DNA of 64,000 nucleotides, taken from the NCBI RefSeq assembly GCF_039652555.1, contig NZ_JBDJAF010000001.1, forward strand, positions 1,612,001 to 1,676,000, written 5' to 3'. This document shows, piece after piece, positions 24,159 to 33,048 of the stretch. A program made the position numbers and the translations under genes. How positions within the stretch are numbered: the first letter of the stretch is position 1; every line of letters starts with the position of its first letter. This DNA comes from Parafrigoribacterium mesophilum. GTDB taxonomy: Bacteria; Actinomycetota; Actinomycetes; Actinomycetales; Microbacteriaceae. The notes under the pieces were generated by a model. That model had not been told where the DNA came from. It was given only the letters and a program-made list of their open reading frames with translations, and made no database searches.

Positions 24159-25708
24159 CAGTTCCTCCCCGCCAGCTGCAGCGCGAGCGCCGCGTTCTTG
24201 AACAGTGCCGGATCCATCACCTTGAGGTTGTCGGCCACGATTGGTCGGAAGCCCATGTTGGCGATGACGTCCCGTTCCAGGTCGGTGCCCGGCGCGAGTT
24301 CGATGAGCACCGGCCCCTCCGGCCGCAACTCGAACACGGCTCGCTCGCTGACGTACAGCACCGGTTGCCCGACGGCGGTGGCGCGCGCGCCAGAGAAGCT
24401 GATCTGCTGCACCTGCTTCACGAACTTCTGCTTGCCGCCGGTCGGCAGCCCGATGGATCCCGAGCCGTCGACCTGGTAGTCACCGCCCGCCACGAAGGTG
24501 CCGACGAACACTACACGATGGGAACCCTGCGAAATGTTGATGAATCCGCCGACGCCCGGGGCGCGCCGCCCGAATCGCCCCACATTCACGTTGCCCTGCG
24601 CATCCACCTCGGCGAAGCTGAGCACCGCGATGTCGACGCCGCCACCGTCGTACCAGTCGAATTGCGCCCCGGAAGTCACGCTGGCCTGGGCGTTGCGGGC
24701 CATGCCGAAGTCGGTGCCGCCCGCGGGCACCCCGCCGATGTGGCCTTGCTCCACGGTGAACGTGACGTCGCCGGCCTTTCCTTCCTCGGCGAGCACCGCG
24801 GCGACCCCGTCCGGCATCCCGAAGCCGAGGTTGATGATGTCACCCCTGCGCAGTTCCGCTGCGGCACGACGGGCGATGACCTTGCGCACGCCCATCTCCA
24901 TCGGCTCGATGGCGACATCGTCCAGGCGCTTGCGACCCTCGAGATACGGGTCACGATCAGTGGCGCTGGAGAGGCGTTGCGTGGGGTCAACCACGATGGC
25001 GTCTACCAGGATGCCCGGCACCCGCACCTGATCGGCGACCAGCGTGCCCGACGGCACCCGGCTCCGCACCTGTGCGAGCACGAGGCCGCCGTTGTTCTTG
25101 ACAGCCTGCGCCGCGGCGAGAGTCTCAGCGAGCAGCCCCTCGCCCTCCATCGAGATGTTGCCATCTTCGTCGGCGGTCGTGCCGCGAATGATCGCGACAT
25201 CGATCGGAAACACCGGGGTGAAAATCCACTCCTTACCAGAAAGAGTGACTAACTCGACGATGTCGTCCACGGCGGCGGAGTTCAGCCGGCCTCCCTCGAT
25301 CCGCGGGTCGACGAAGGTGCCGAGGCCGATATGGCTGACCACTCCTGGGCCGTGCGCTGCCGCCACCCGCAGCAGGTGCGAGATGGTGCCCTGAGGCAGG
25401 CAGTACGCCTCAATGAGGTTGTCAGCGGCCATCTCCTGCATGCCCTTGGTCCAGCCCCAGTGGCCGCCGATCACGCGCTTGACCATGCCGACGTGGGCGA
25501 ACCGGTCGATGCCATCGCCGTTTCCCGAGCCCATGCCGGAGACATGCACGACACAGAGATCGCGCGGTGATCCGGTGCCGAGGAAGCGCTCCTCCAGTGC
25601 CTTCAGGATCACGGACGGGTCGTTGACGCCGCCGCCCGACCCGTCGACGATGACGGTCGCGCCGTCCGGAATGAGTTCCACGGCTTCCTTGGCGGTCGAA
25701 AAACGCAT
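24158..25708 (-). CDS. Family I CoA-transferase (propionate/acetate CoA-transferase-like, single chain)
   Basis: 516 residues combining both halves of a family I CoA-transferase. The catalytic glutamate that forms the acyl-enzyme is in FTVEQGHIGGVPAGG (around residue 320), as in propionate CoA-transferase and YdiF. It transfers CoA from acetyl-CoA or similar to a short acid. First gene of its operon, divergent from IclR regulator 1, with a regulon box (25798-25829) in the 191-bp spacer. The natural acid is unknown; acrylate, a hydroxy acid or crotonate would fit the neighbours. Confidence 0.8.
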   Translation of the reverse strand: MRFSTAKEAVELIPDGATVIVDGSGGGVNDPSVILKALEERFLGTGSPRDLCVVHVSGMGSGNGDGIDRFAHVGMVKRVIGGHWGWTKGMQEMAADNLIEAYCLPQGTISHLLRVAAAHGPGVVSHIGLGTFVDPRIEGGRLNSAAVDDIVELVTLSGKEWIFTPVFPIDVAIIRGTTADEDGNISMEGEGLLAETLAAAQAVKNNGGLVLAQVRSRVPSGTLVADQVRVPGILVDAIVVDPTQRLSSATDRDPYLEGRKRLDDVAIEPMEMGVRKVIARRAAAELRRGDIINLGFGMPDGVAAVLAEEGKAGDVTFTVEQGHIGGVPAGGTDFGMARNAQASVTSGAQFDWYDGGGVDIAVLSFAEVDAQGNVNVGRFGRRAPGVGGFINISQGSHRVVFVGTFVAGGDYQVDGSGSIGLPTGGKQKFVKQVQQISFSGARATAVGQPVLYVSERAVFELRPEGPVLIELAPGTDLERDVIANMGFRPIVADNLKVMDPALFKNAALALQLAGRN

Positions 25709-25797
25709 ATTCTCCTCATTGGTTAACAGTGCGACGACGGGCGCGCGGGATACCCGGGGCCACCACTGTCAAATTTATGAGCGGGACAACCGGACTG

Positions 25798-25829
25798 CAA
25801 TAGCGTAAAGAAAATAGTGTTAGCTATTG
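25798..25829 (+). promoter_or_regulatory. Shared regulon box A (IclR-type operator candidate)
   Basis: CAATAGCG-TAAAGA-AAATAGTGTTAGCTATTG, also a dyad with arms CAATAGC and GCTATTG. It lies between the CoA-transferase operon and IclR gene 1. Four more copies with the same 6-nt internal gap occur at 28719, 29611, 35263 and 35370. Confidence 0.75.
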
Positions 25830-25899
25830 GCAATCGGTCGTACTAGTCTTCATTCTGTTCTGCCGAACCATCCCGGCAGCCGAACTGCTAAGGAACACC

Positions 25900-26715
25900 G
25901 TGGAAACGCCAGAGACAGAAGAGTCAGCCCTGGAGACGCCCGAAGCCGGACCCCGGATCGTGCGGTCGGTGGCCCGTGCCGCCGCCCTGCTCAAGGCACT
26001 CGCAGCCAAAGGCAAGCCGATGGGCCTGAGCGAACTCGCCAAGTCCATCGAGATCAGCAAGCCGGCCACATTCCACCTGCTGCGCACGCTCGAGCTTGAG
26101 GGCTTCGTTGCCAAGAGCTCGGATGCGACCTACCAGCTGGACTGGGGACTGTACGAACTCGGCAGCGCCGTCATCCGGTCGGTGGACCTGACGCGTGTCA
26201 CCCGGCTGCACCTGGACCGGGTTGCCGAAGAGACCGGTGAGGCGGTTCTGCTCAGCATCCTCGACGGTGAGTCGGTGCTTTACCTCGACCGTGGGCAGTC
26301 TACGGAGTCGTTCACCATGGTGGCCAATGTCGGGCGGCGATCCCCGTTGCACACCAACGCCTCAGGCAAGATTCTGCTCGCCCACCAGGACCAGAAGTTC
26401 ATCCAGAGCGTACTTGGCAAGCCGCTCCACGCGAACACACCGGCGACGGTGTGCAACCCGCGCGAGCTGGAAGCGCAACTGCTCGAGGCCCGTCGCGACG
26501 GGTACGCCACCTGTTGGCAGGAGCAAGAACTGGGACTGTGCAGCATCGCCGTCCCGATCTTCGACTACACGGGCAAGGCGTGCGCGGCCATGGCGATCGC
26601 GGGGCCGGCCGAGCGCGTGAGCAAGCAATCCGTGTCCGGGCTGGTGGAGCGGCTGCACGAGGAAGCTCACCAGATCTCGGCGAAGCTCGGCGCACTCGTG
26701 CCCGAGCTGCGATAG
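25900..26715 (+). CDS. IclR family transcriptional regulator 1
   Basis: 271 residues. The N-terminal winged helix (MGLSELAKSIEISKPATFHLLRTLELEGFV) is followed by an IclR effector domain (NVGRRSPLHTNASGKILLA, GYATCWQEQELGLCSIAVPI). The GTG at 25900 follows AAGGA. It is highly similar to IclR 2 in this window (shared YELGSAVIR, VLYLDRGQ, RRSPLHTNASGK), so the two are probably paralogues recognising the same DNA motif. It is divergent from the CoA-transferase operon. Confidence 0.9.
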   Translation: METPETEESALETPEAGPRIVRSVARAAALLKALAAKGKPMGLSELAKSIEISKPATFHLLRTLELEGFVAKSSDATYQLDWGLYELGSAVIRSVDLTRVTRLHLDRVAEETGEAVLLSILDGESVLYLDRGQSTESFTMVANVGRRSPLHTNASGKILLAHQDQKFIQSVLGKPLHANTPATVCNPRELEAQLLEARRDGYATCWQEQELGLCSIAVPIFDYTGKACAAMAIAGPAERVSKQSVSGLVERLHEEAHQISAKLGALVPELR

Positions 26716-26756
26716 CGAACTGCGCTCAGCCCTCTCCACGGCGGGAGGATCGCGCT

Positions 26757-26812
26757 CAGTGAAATTCAGGCGCACAGTGAATTTCAGGCGCACAGTGAAA
26801 TTCAGGCACAGA
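26757..26812. repeat. 21-bp repeats forming alternative hairpins at a convergent junction
   Basis: Three units of about 21 bp: CAGTGAAATTCAGGCGCA, CAGTGAATTTCAGGCGCA and CAGTGAAATTCAGGCACA. TGAAATTCA and TGAATTTCA are reverse complements, so the middle unit can pair with either neighbour. The array lies between the stops of IclR gene 1 and the HAD-like gene and may act as a transcription stop in both directions. Confidence 0.65.
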
Positions 26813-27488
26813 GAAGGTTGATCAGCGCTCCAGCGATGTCCGGGCCACCGACCGTGGCGACGTCGAGGGCATCGAGGCCGCGCCTCGTGCGCATCCATTC
26901 GAGCGTACCGCTGGTGCTGACGCCGGATGCGGTGACGGTGAGGCACGAGGACCCTGCCGCGTGCATCGCGAGACAGCTCGGCAGCCGAGCGGCGATCGCC
27001 TGAAGGTGATGCACCTTCTCCGGCGGCGCCATGATCATGAGCTCCTCCGGCGGCCGGGTGACCGTTGCCAGGTCACGCACCACCGGAGTGGCGTCCAGCG
27101 ACCTGGCTAGGGCCGCGATCGTGTCATCCACCCGAGGTACGAACCAGTCGAAGCCGCGGAACCAGTTCGCGCTCAGTCCCACCGCATCAGCCGTGGCAAC
27201 GAGTTCGTGGGCGACGGCCAGCCCGATCGCGCTCTCCTGCACGACCCGCAACACGCCGTCCGGCGCGAAAGCGCCGGTGAGCGCGCCCCGGGCGGCGACG
27301 AACTGAGCCGGCTCGAACTGCTCGAGCTGGCGCAAGATGCGCCGCAGCATCCGTGCCCCGAGGGAGGTGACGAGCACCAGCTCGACACCGGACCTGCGCA
27401 CGGCGGTCACCGCGTCGACGCTCGCGCCGTTCAGCGAGTGGGTCGACGCCGCCAGTGCGGCGTCGACGTCAACGGCGACAAGTTTCAC
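26802..27488 (-). CDS. HAD-superfamily (Cof-like) protein with weakened active site
   Basis: 228 residues resembling the Cof/COG0561 sugar-phosphatase group: the N-terminal strand MKLVAVDVDAALAAS keeps the DxD pair, followed by VDAVTAVRRSGVELVLVTS where the second motif Ser/Thr is expected. The last motif, normally GDGxND, reads VGGPDIAGAL and has lost the first metal-binding aspartate. Activity is therefore uncertain. Its ATG overlaps the stop of the GH88 gene by 4 nt, so it is produced together with that hydrolase and may act on its sugar product. Confidence 0.55.
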   Translation of the reverse strand: MKLVAVDVDAALAASTHSLNGASVDAVTAVRRSGVELVLVTSLGARMLRRILRQLEQFEPAQFVAARGALTGAFAPDGVLRVVQESAIGLAVAHELVATADAVGLSANWFRGFDWFVPRVDDTIAALARSLDATPVVRDLATVTRPPEELMIMAPPEKVHHLQAIAARLPSCLAMHAAGSSCLTVTASGVSTSGTLEWMRTRRGLDALDVATVGGPDIAGALINLLCA

Positions 27489-28633
27489 TGCGACCTGTCC
27501 TGCGTGAGCCGCACCGCAGCGTCTGCCCGTGCGAGCTTGTCCAAGGCCTCCACGAAGTAGTAGTCACCCCACATCACACTTTCGTCGACGCCCATGCCGT
27601 TGCGCCGATGGTAGAGAGAATGCTTGATGATCCCTTCCCATGCATCGCCGGAAGAGCCGAGAAATTCCGGTTCGCTCAGCCGTCCGACGATACCCCTTGC
27701 GTACTCCCGGTAGACCGGGCCGTCGTCTCCGATCAAGTCCGCGAGCTGCAGCATGGCCGCCGCGGTGATGCTCGCCCCCGACGCCTCATAGCGGAACTCC
27801 GGGGCCGGGTCATCCCAATCGTTCGGGCCGACGAACTTATCGCCGACCTGGTCGATGTAGAGGTCGGCACAACGCCGCGCCGTGTCGAGGAACCGGGCGT
27901 CGCCGGTGTACTGGTACGCGGTGCCGAAACCGTAGATGGCCCAGGCGTGTCCGCGCACCCAGGAGGAGTCGGATCGGTATCCCTGGTGGGTCGCCGCCCT
28001 GAGGAATTCGCCGGAGTTCGGGTCGAACCAGCCTTCGTGAATCGTGCTGGAGTCGCCTCGGACGAGATAGCGGCGCGAAGTGAGCGCGTGGGCGGTGGCA
28101 ATGTCGGCCAGGGCGGTGTCGCCGCTGAGGGCAGCCGCCTGATAGATGATTCCGATGTTCATCATCACGTCGATGAAGGTGCTGCCGGCGTCCACCCAGG
28201 TGCGCAAGTATTTACCCGGGCGGTTGAACCGGCCCGCCATGGTCCGTCCGGCCTGAATCAGCACGTCCCGGGTCTCGTCGCTCGGGTGCAGGGTGTGCCA
28301 GCGACCCCAGCTAGGGGTGAAGAGAAAGCCGATGTCGTGGGTGCCGGCGTCGAGCTTGCGCGGTTCTACTATGCGGCTGTACTTCTCGGCCTGCTCGCGC
28401 CACGCGGCGTCGCCGGTGCGGTCGGCGAAGATCCAGACCATCCCAGCCAAGAACCCTCCGGTCCAGATCGGGGCCCAGGAGTCCTCGTCGAAGTGCCAAC
28501 GACCGTTCTGCGTGTACACCGGAACCTGCCCGGGATGTTCCGTGATCAGGCGCCACACGCGCTCCTGGGCGAGTGAGAGCGCCTGATCGACATCCACGTC
28601 GGTCGTGTGCTCCAGCCGGATCTCAGTTGTCAT
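27485..28633 (-). CDS. Glycoside hydrolase family 88/105: unsaturated glucuronyl hydrolase
   Basis: 382 residues of the (alpha/alpha)6 barrel type. It hydrates and removes the 4,5-unsaturated uronic acid left at the non-reducing end of oligosaccharides by polysaccharide lyases. Family landmarks: THDIGFLFTPSWGRW with the first catalytic-type Asp, DVMMNIGIIYQAA with the second Asp, RGHAWAIYGFGTAYQYTGD, and GDYYFVEAL near the end. There is no signal peptide, so it acts in the cytoplasm on imported sugars. ATG 28633 (MTTEIRLEHTT) is preferred over a start 16 codons upstream. Regulon box E precedes it. Confidence 0.85.
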   Translation of the reverse strand: MTTEIRLEHTTDVDVDQALSLAQERVWRLITEHPGQVPVYTQNGRWHFDEDSWAPIWTGGFLAGMVWIFADRTGDAAWREQAEKYSRIVEPRKLDAGTHDIGFLFTPSWGRWHTLHPSDETRDVLIQAGRTMAGRFNRPGKYLRTWVDAGSTFIDVMMNIGIIYQAAALSGDTALADIATAHALTSRRYLVRGDSSTIHEGWFDPNSGEFLRAATHQGYRSDSSWVRGHAWAIYGFGTAYQYTGDARFLDTARRCADLYIDQVGDKFVGPNDWDDPAPEFRYEASGASITAAAMLQLADLIGDDGPVYREYARGIVGRLSEPEFLGSSGDAWEGIIKHSLYHRRNGMGVDESVMWGDYYFVEALDKLARADAAVRLTQDRSQ

Positions 28634-28718
28634 AGTTGTATACGCCTTCGGTAATGGGGCAGCACGCGAGGACCACGACACCCACCTCCGAAAGATAGTC
28701 CGGTTGGATTCGGCTCCT

Positions 28719-28750
28719 CAATAGCTACTCGCAAATAGTATTCGTTCACT
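28719..28750 (+). promoter_or_regulatory. Shared regulon box E (IclR-type operator candidate)
   Basis: CAATAGCT-ACTCGC-AAATAGTATTCGTTCACT. The left half and centre match the other copies; the right arm is degraded. It lies between the divergent GH88 gene and IclR gene 2. Confidence 0.65.
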
Positions 28751-28808
28751 GCTAACATCGTTTTCTAACACGCGCAGCTTCGTTCCAATGGCGGCAAGGA
28801 GATTTGCC

Positions 28809-29609
28809 ATGGCATCGCCAAAATCCGATCTTTTGACGAAAGAGCCGCGTGTCGTGCGATCGGTGGTGCACGCATCCGGTCTGCTCAAAGCTCTCCACAA
28901 GAACGGCAGACCCACGTCGCTGAGCGATTTGGCGCGAAAGATCGAGTTGAGCAAGCCTGCCACCTACGTCCTGCTGAGAACTCTCGAGGAGGCCGGGCTC
29001 ATCAGCCGGGATGCCGCGGCGCGCTACGAACTGAGCTGGGGCGTGTACGAACTGGGCAGTGCCGTGATCCGGCCCGTGGGCTTGGCCCGCGCCGCCCGGC
29101 TACACCTGGACCACCTTGCGGAGCGCACCGGTGAGGCGGTACTTCTCGCCATCCTCGACAACGCAGCCGTGCTGTACCTCGACCGCGGCCAGGAGCATGA
29201 GTCCTTCAGGATGGTCGCGAACATCGGGAGGCGCTCGCCGCTGCACACCAACGCCTCCGGCAAGGTGCTCCTCGCCTACCAGGGCGCGGCCTACATCGAG
29301 GCGATCGCCACCCGTCCGCTCGCCCCGACCACCTCGCTCACCATCACCGACGGTCAGGCGCTCATCGCAGAACTCACTCGTGTGCGCGAGCGCGGCTACG
29401 CCACGTGCAGCCAGGAGCAGGAGATCGGCCTGTCCAGCATCGCCGTGCCGGTGTTCGCGGGCCAAGGACGAATGCTGGCCGCGCTGGCAGTGGCCGGCCC
29501 CACCAGCCGATTCACTCAGCATCAGCTGCCGATACTGCTGAACGAGTTGCGCGGCACCTCGGCGGACATCTCACGTCACTTGTCCCAACCGGGAGGGTTG
29601 CCACGTTAG
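28809..29609 (+). CDS. IclR family transcriptional regulator 2
   Basis: 266 residues, close paralogue of IclR 1 (same EPRVVRSV..A.GLLKAL opening, SLSDLARKIELSKPATYVLL winged helix, YELGSAVIRPV, RRSPLHTNASGKVLLAY, CSQEQEIGLSSIAVPV). ATG 28809 is chosen because AAGGAG ends 7 nt before it. It is divergent from the GH88 gene and upstream of the ribose-type ABC transporter on the same strand; boxes E and D flank it. Confidence 0.9.
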   Translation: MASPKSDLLTKEPRVVRSVVHASGLLKALHKNGRPTSLSDLARKIELSKPATYVLLRTLEEAGLISRDAAARYELSWGVYELGSAVIRPVGLARAARLHLDHLAERTGEAVLLAILDNAAVLYLDRGQEHESFRMVANIGRRSPLHTNASGKVLLAYQGAAYIEAIATRPLAPTTSLTITDGQALIAELTRVRERGYATCSQEQEIGLSSIAVPVFAGQGRMLAALAVAGPTSRFTQHQLPILLNELRGTSADISRHLSQPGGLPR

Positions 29610-29610
29610 C

Positions 29611-29642
29611 GATCAGCGAATACTATTTTCGTCTCGCTATTG
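29611..29642 (-). promoter_or_regulatory. Shared regulon box D (IclR-type operator candidate)
   Basis: Read on the minus strand: CAATAGCG-AGACGA-AAATAGTATTCGCTGATC. It begins two bases after the IclR 2 stop and about 140 bp before the ABC transporter start, as expected for an operator of that transporter. Confidence 0.7.
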
Positions 29643-29783
29643 CCTCTCGTGACGGCGAGGAGATACCGTTCGATCAGTTGAGAGGCCCAGGCGTGGTGCC
29701 ACGCTTAGCGGCACCGTGAACCAAGGCGCCTGCGATACCTCTCACGCACATTCCCTGCTGAATAACCGGAGGTTTTGAAAGAC

Positions 29784-30869
29784 ATGAAACTCTTGACCAA
29801 GAGAACAGTCGGCATCGCCGCCGCACTGTTGATGACCGCGGGAGTGTTGACGGCCTGTTCCGCCAATGACTCCGGCAACAAGGCAGACGCGAGCAACGAC
29901 ACGTCGCATGCGAAGATCGGGCTCTTGCTGCCCGAGGTGACCACGCTGCGCTACGAGGAGAAGGACAAGCCGTACTTCACCGAGGCGCTCAAGGAATTGT
30001 GCCCCGACTGCGAGCTGATGTACGCGAACGCGAGTTCGGATGCCGCGAAGCAGTTGCAGCAAGCGCAGTCCTTCCTGACTCAGGGCGTGCAGGTGCTGGT
30101 CGTCGACCCGTATGACGGCGTCGCCGCCGCCAGCATCGTTTCCGCGGCCAAGGCCCAGAATGTGCCGGTCGTCTCGTATGACCGTCTCATCAAGAGCCCC
30201 GACGTCACGTTCTCCATTTCCAACGACTATGAGAAGGTCGGCGAGTTGCAAGGCACCGCGCTCGTCGAGAAGCTCAAGGCCGACGGGGTCAAGCCCGGCG
30301 ACGGCGGCATCCTGATGATCGATGGCGCCGAGACCGACCCCAACGCGGCCAACATCAAGAAGGGAGCACACTCGGTTATCGACGCGAGCGGCTACAAGAT
30401 TCTGGCCGAGTTCGCCACCTGGGACCCAGCGGAAGCGCAGGAATGGGTGTCCAGTCAGCTCACCAAGTTCCGTGACGACATCGTGGGCGTGTACTCGGCC
30501 AACGATAACAACGGCGGTTCGACCGTCGCGGCGATGAAGGCCATCGGCATGGAGATCCCGCCGATCACCGGACTCGACGCGTCGCTGCCCGGATTGCAGC
30601 GCATCGTTGCCGGCACTCAGTACATGACGGTGTACAACCCGTTCCGCTCTGAGGCGCAGCACGCCGCACAGGCGGCCTGGGACCTGGTGAACAAGCGCAC
30701 CCCGAAGGCCACGACCGAGGTCAACGGCATCCCGAGCTTCCTCAACCAGCCGGTCTCGGTGAACGTGACCAACATCATGGACACGATCATCAAGGACGAC
30801 TTCTACAAGGTCTCGGAGATCTGCACCGCGGAATACGCCGCGGCCTGCGAGGCAGCAGGCATCAAGTAA
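29784..30869 (+). CDS. Sugar ABC transporter substrate-binding lipoprotein (ribose/xylose type)
   Basis: 361 residues. A lipoprotein signal peptide (basic start MKLLTKRTVG, hydrophobic core, lipobox LTAC) anchors it outside the membrane. The mature part is a periplasmic-binding-protein type I fold: KIGLLLPEVTTLRYEEKDK, VVDPYDGVAAASIVSAAKAQ, NVPVVSYDRLI, as in XylF/ChvE-like sugar binders. ATG 29784 is preferred over TTG 29775, whose distance to GGAGG (29768-29772) is too short. It heads a three-gene transporter operon. Confidence 0.88.
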   Translation: MKLLTKRTVGIAAALLMTAGVLTACSANDSGNKADASNDTSHAKIGLLLPEVTTLRYEEKDKPYFTEALKELCPDCELMYANASSDAAKQLQQAQSFLTQGVQVLVVDPYDGVAAASIVSAAKAQNVPVVSYDRLIKSPDVTFSISNDYEKVGELQGTALVEKLKADGVKPGDGGILMIDGAETDPNAANIKKGAHSVIDASGYKILAEFATWDPAEAQEWVSSQLTKFRDDIVGVYSANDNNGGSTVAAMKAIGMEIPPITGLDASLPGLQRIVAGTQYMTVYNPFRSEAQHAAQAAWDLVNKRTPKATTEVNGIPSFLNQPVSVNVTNIMDTIIKDDFYKVSEICTAEYAAACEAAGIK

Positions 30870-30878
30870 CTGCAACTG

Positions 30879-30908
30879 CGGCCGGGGGCTCTCACGGGCT
30901 CCCGGCCG
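30879..30908 (+). promoter_or_regulatory. Intercistronic stem-loop after the substrate-binding protein gene
   Basis: CGGCCGGGGGCT, a 6-nt loop, then GGCTCCCGGCCG; a 12-bp stem with two G-U pairs. It sits between the binding-protein stop and the ATPase start, the usual place for a structure that stabilises the first cistron or partly terminates, giving more binding protein than membrane components. Confidence 0.65.
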
Positions 30909-30946
30909 TTAGCCGCGTCAACGGCAGTCAACGCAAGGAAGCAACC

Positions 30947-31765
30947 ATGACCATGACCTCCCCCGCTCCGGCCACGGCGCCGGACACCACAGACCCCATC
31001 CTGTCGTTGCGCGGAATCAACAAGGCATTCGGTGCCGTGCAGGCGCTCACCGATGTCGAACTCGACGTCTACCCCGGCGAGGTGCTTGCCATCGTTGGCG
31101 ACAACGGCGCCGGAAAGTCCACGCTGGTGAAAATCCTCGCCGGCGTGCATCCACAAGACTCCGGCACCATCACCTTCCGGGGCGGGAAGGTCGCCATCGG
31201 CTCGCCGGCCGCCTCCCGCGACCTGGGAATCGCCACCGTGTTCCAGGATCTGGCGCTCTGCGACAACCTTGACGTGGTGTCGAACTTGTTCCTCGGACAC
31301 GAGGTGGGCACCTGGGCACTCGGCGAAGTGGAGATGGAGCAGCGCTCGTGGGAGCTGCTGCAACAGCTGTCGGCGAAGATCCCCTCGGTGCGCATCGCCG
31401 TCGCCTCCCTGTCGGGAGGCCAACGCCAGACCGTCGCGATCGCCAGGTCCCTGCTGGGCGACCCGGCCGTCGTGATCCTCGACGAACCCACCGCAGCGCT
31501 CGGGGTGGCGCAAACAGCCGAAGTGCTCAACCTCATCGAGCGACTGCGTGAGCGTGGCCTCGGCGTCATCCTGATCAGCCACAACATGGCCGATGTGCAG
31601 GCCGTCGCCAACCGGGTTGCGGTGCTGCGGCTCGGCCGCAACAACGGCGAATTCCGGATCGGTGAAGTCAGCTACGAGGACATCATCGCCGCCATCACCG
31701 GCGCAACAGACAACGCGGTCACCCGCCGGGCGGGCGCCCACACCGAGAACGGAGCAATCTCATGA
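30947..31765 (+). CDS. Sugar ABC transporter ATP-binding protein (single-domain)
   Basis: 272 residues. Walker A GDNGAGKST (about residue 53), Q-loop VFQDLALCDNLDV, signature LSGGQRQ, Walker B VVILDEPTAALG and switch His in LISHN. It belongs to the RbsA/XylG class but has only one nucleotide-binding domain, so it must work as a homodimer. ATG 30947 has AAGGAA six bases upstream. Its stop overlaps the permease start (ATGA). Confidence 0.9.
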   Translation: MTMTSPAPATAPDTTDPILSLRGINKAFGAVQALTDVELDVYPGEVLAIVGDNGAGKSTLVKILAGVHPQDSGTITFRGGKVAIGSPAASRDLGIATVFQDLALCDNLDVVSNLFLGHEVGTWALGEVEMEQRSWELLQQLSAKIPSVRIAVASLSGGQRQTVAIARSLLGDPAVVILDEPTAALGVAQTAEVLNLIERLRERGLGVILISHNMADVQAVANRVAVLRLGRNNGEFRIGEVSYEDIIAAITGATDNAVTRRAGAHTENGAIS

Positions 31766-33012
31766 CCGGCACGCTGGACGACACGAAAACGGCGCCAGAC
31801 GTGCAAGACGAGCGCCTGATCCGCCCACACGGTCTGGCCGGCCAATGGCGAGCTACGGTATCCCGGATCAGCAAAGGCGACCTCGGCTCGCTGCCGGTCA
31901 TCGTGGGTCTGGCCATCATCTGGGTCGTCTTCCAGCTGCTCAACCCGTTCTTCCTCTCCAGTGCCAACCTGGTCAATCTGGCCGTGGAGTGCGCGGCCAT
32001 CGGCACCATCGCCATCGGTGTGGTGCTCGTGCTGCTGGTGGCGCAGATCGACTTGTCGATCGGCTCGATCAGCGGCGTCGCCAGCGCCATTGCCGCGGTG
32101 GGTTATATCCACCTGGATTGGCCGCTCTGGGTGAGCGTCGGCCTGGGCATCCTCTCCGGAGTCGTCATCGGCTGGATTTACGGCCTCATCTATGCCCGGT
32201 TCGGCGTACCGACCTTCGTCATCACCCTGGCTGGCTTGATGGGCTTTCTCGGACTGCAACTGTGGATTCTGGGCACGAACGGGTCGATCAACATCCCGTT
32301 CGACACCTGGCTGGTCTACTTCGCGCAGCAGCTGTTCGTCCCTGAGGCGATTTCATACGCGCTCGTGGTCGTCGCCGTCGCAGGCTACGGCGGCTCCGCG
32401 CTTCTCAACTCCAGGCAGCGTGCTGCGGCCGGGCTGACGGCGACCTCGACGGCGACCATCATCGCCAAGGCGGTCGCACTGCTCGTGGTGCTCGGCGTCA
32501 CCGTCTGGTACCTCAATCTCACCCGCGGGGTGGCCGTGGTGTTCCTGACCTTCGTCGTCTTCGTCGTGATCATCAACTACGCGCTGACCCGCACCAGGTG
32601 GGGACGCGCGGTCTACGCCGTCGGCGGAAGCGTGGAAGCCGCACGCCGCGCCGGCATCAACGTGAACCGGATCTTCATCTCCTGCCTCGTGCTCGGTGGC
32701 GCCTTCGCGGCGATCGGCGGTATATTCGCGGCGGGCCGGTTGGCCTCGGCCGGCGTGGCCAGCGGCGGCGGCGACACCAACCTGATGGCGATCGCCGCAG
32801 CAGTCATCGGCGGAACCAGCCTGTTCGGCGGGCGCGGCAACGCCTGGTCCGCCTTGCTGGGCATCGTCGTCATCCAATCGATCGCGAACGGCCTGACGCT
32901 GCTCAGCCTGGACACCTCGGTGCGCTACATGGTCACCGGCGCCGTGCTGCTGCTGGCCGTCGTCATCGACTCGCTGTCCCGCCGCTCGCGCGCCATGCAC
33001 GGACAGGCCTGA
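31762..33012 (+). CDS. Sugar ABC transporter permease (RbsC/XylH family)
   Basis: 416 residues with about ten transmembrane segments. Typical stretches are SAVNLVNL-like SSANLVNLAVECAAIGTIAI, LLVAQIDLSIGSISGV (the DLSVGS motif) and the C-terminal GRGNAWSALLGIVVIQSIANG. The length is as in XylH (about 390). It forms the channel for the sugar delivered by the upstream lipoprotein. A 15-bp stem follows its stop at 33049-33088. Confidence 0.9.
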   Translation: MTGTLDDTKTAPDVQDERLIRPHGLAGQWRATVSRISKGDLGSLPVIVGLAIIWVVFQLLNPFFLSSANLVNLAVECAAIGTIAIGVVLVLLVAQIDLSIGSISGVASAIAAVGYIHLDWPLWVSVGLGILSGVVIGWIYGLIYARFGVPTFVITLAGLMGFLGLQLWILGTNGSINIPFDTWLVYFAQQLFVPEAISYALVVVAVAGYGGSALLNSRQRAAAGLTATSTATIIAKAVALLVVLGVTVWYLNLTRGVAVVFLTFVVFVVIINYALTRTRWGRAVYAVGGSVEAARRAGINVNRIFISCLVLGGAFAAIGGIFAAGRLASAGVASGGGDTNLMAIAAAVIGGTSLFGGRGNAWSALLGIVVIQSIANGLTLLSLDTSVRYMVTGAVLLLAVVIDSLSRRSRAMHGQA

Positions 33013-33048
33013 GTCGCGCGGCGCTTCCTCCACGCCGCCGCGCCCCAA

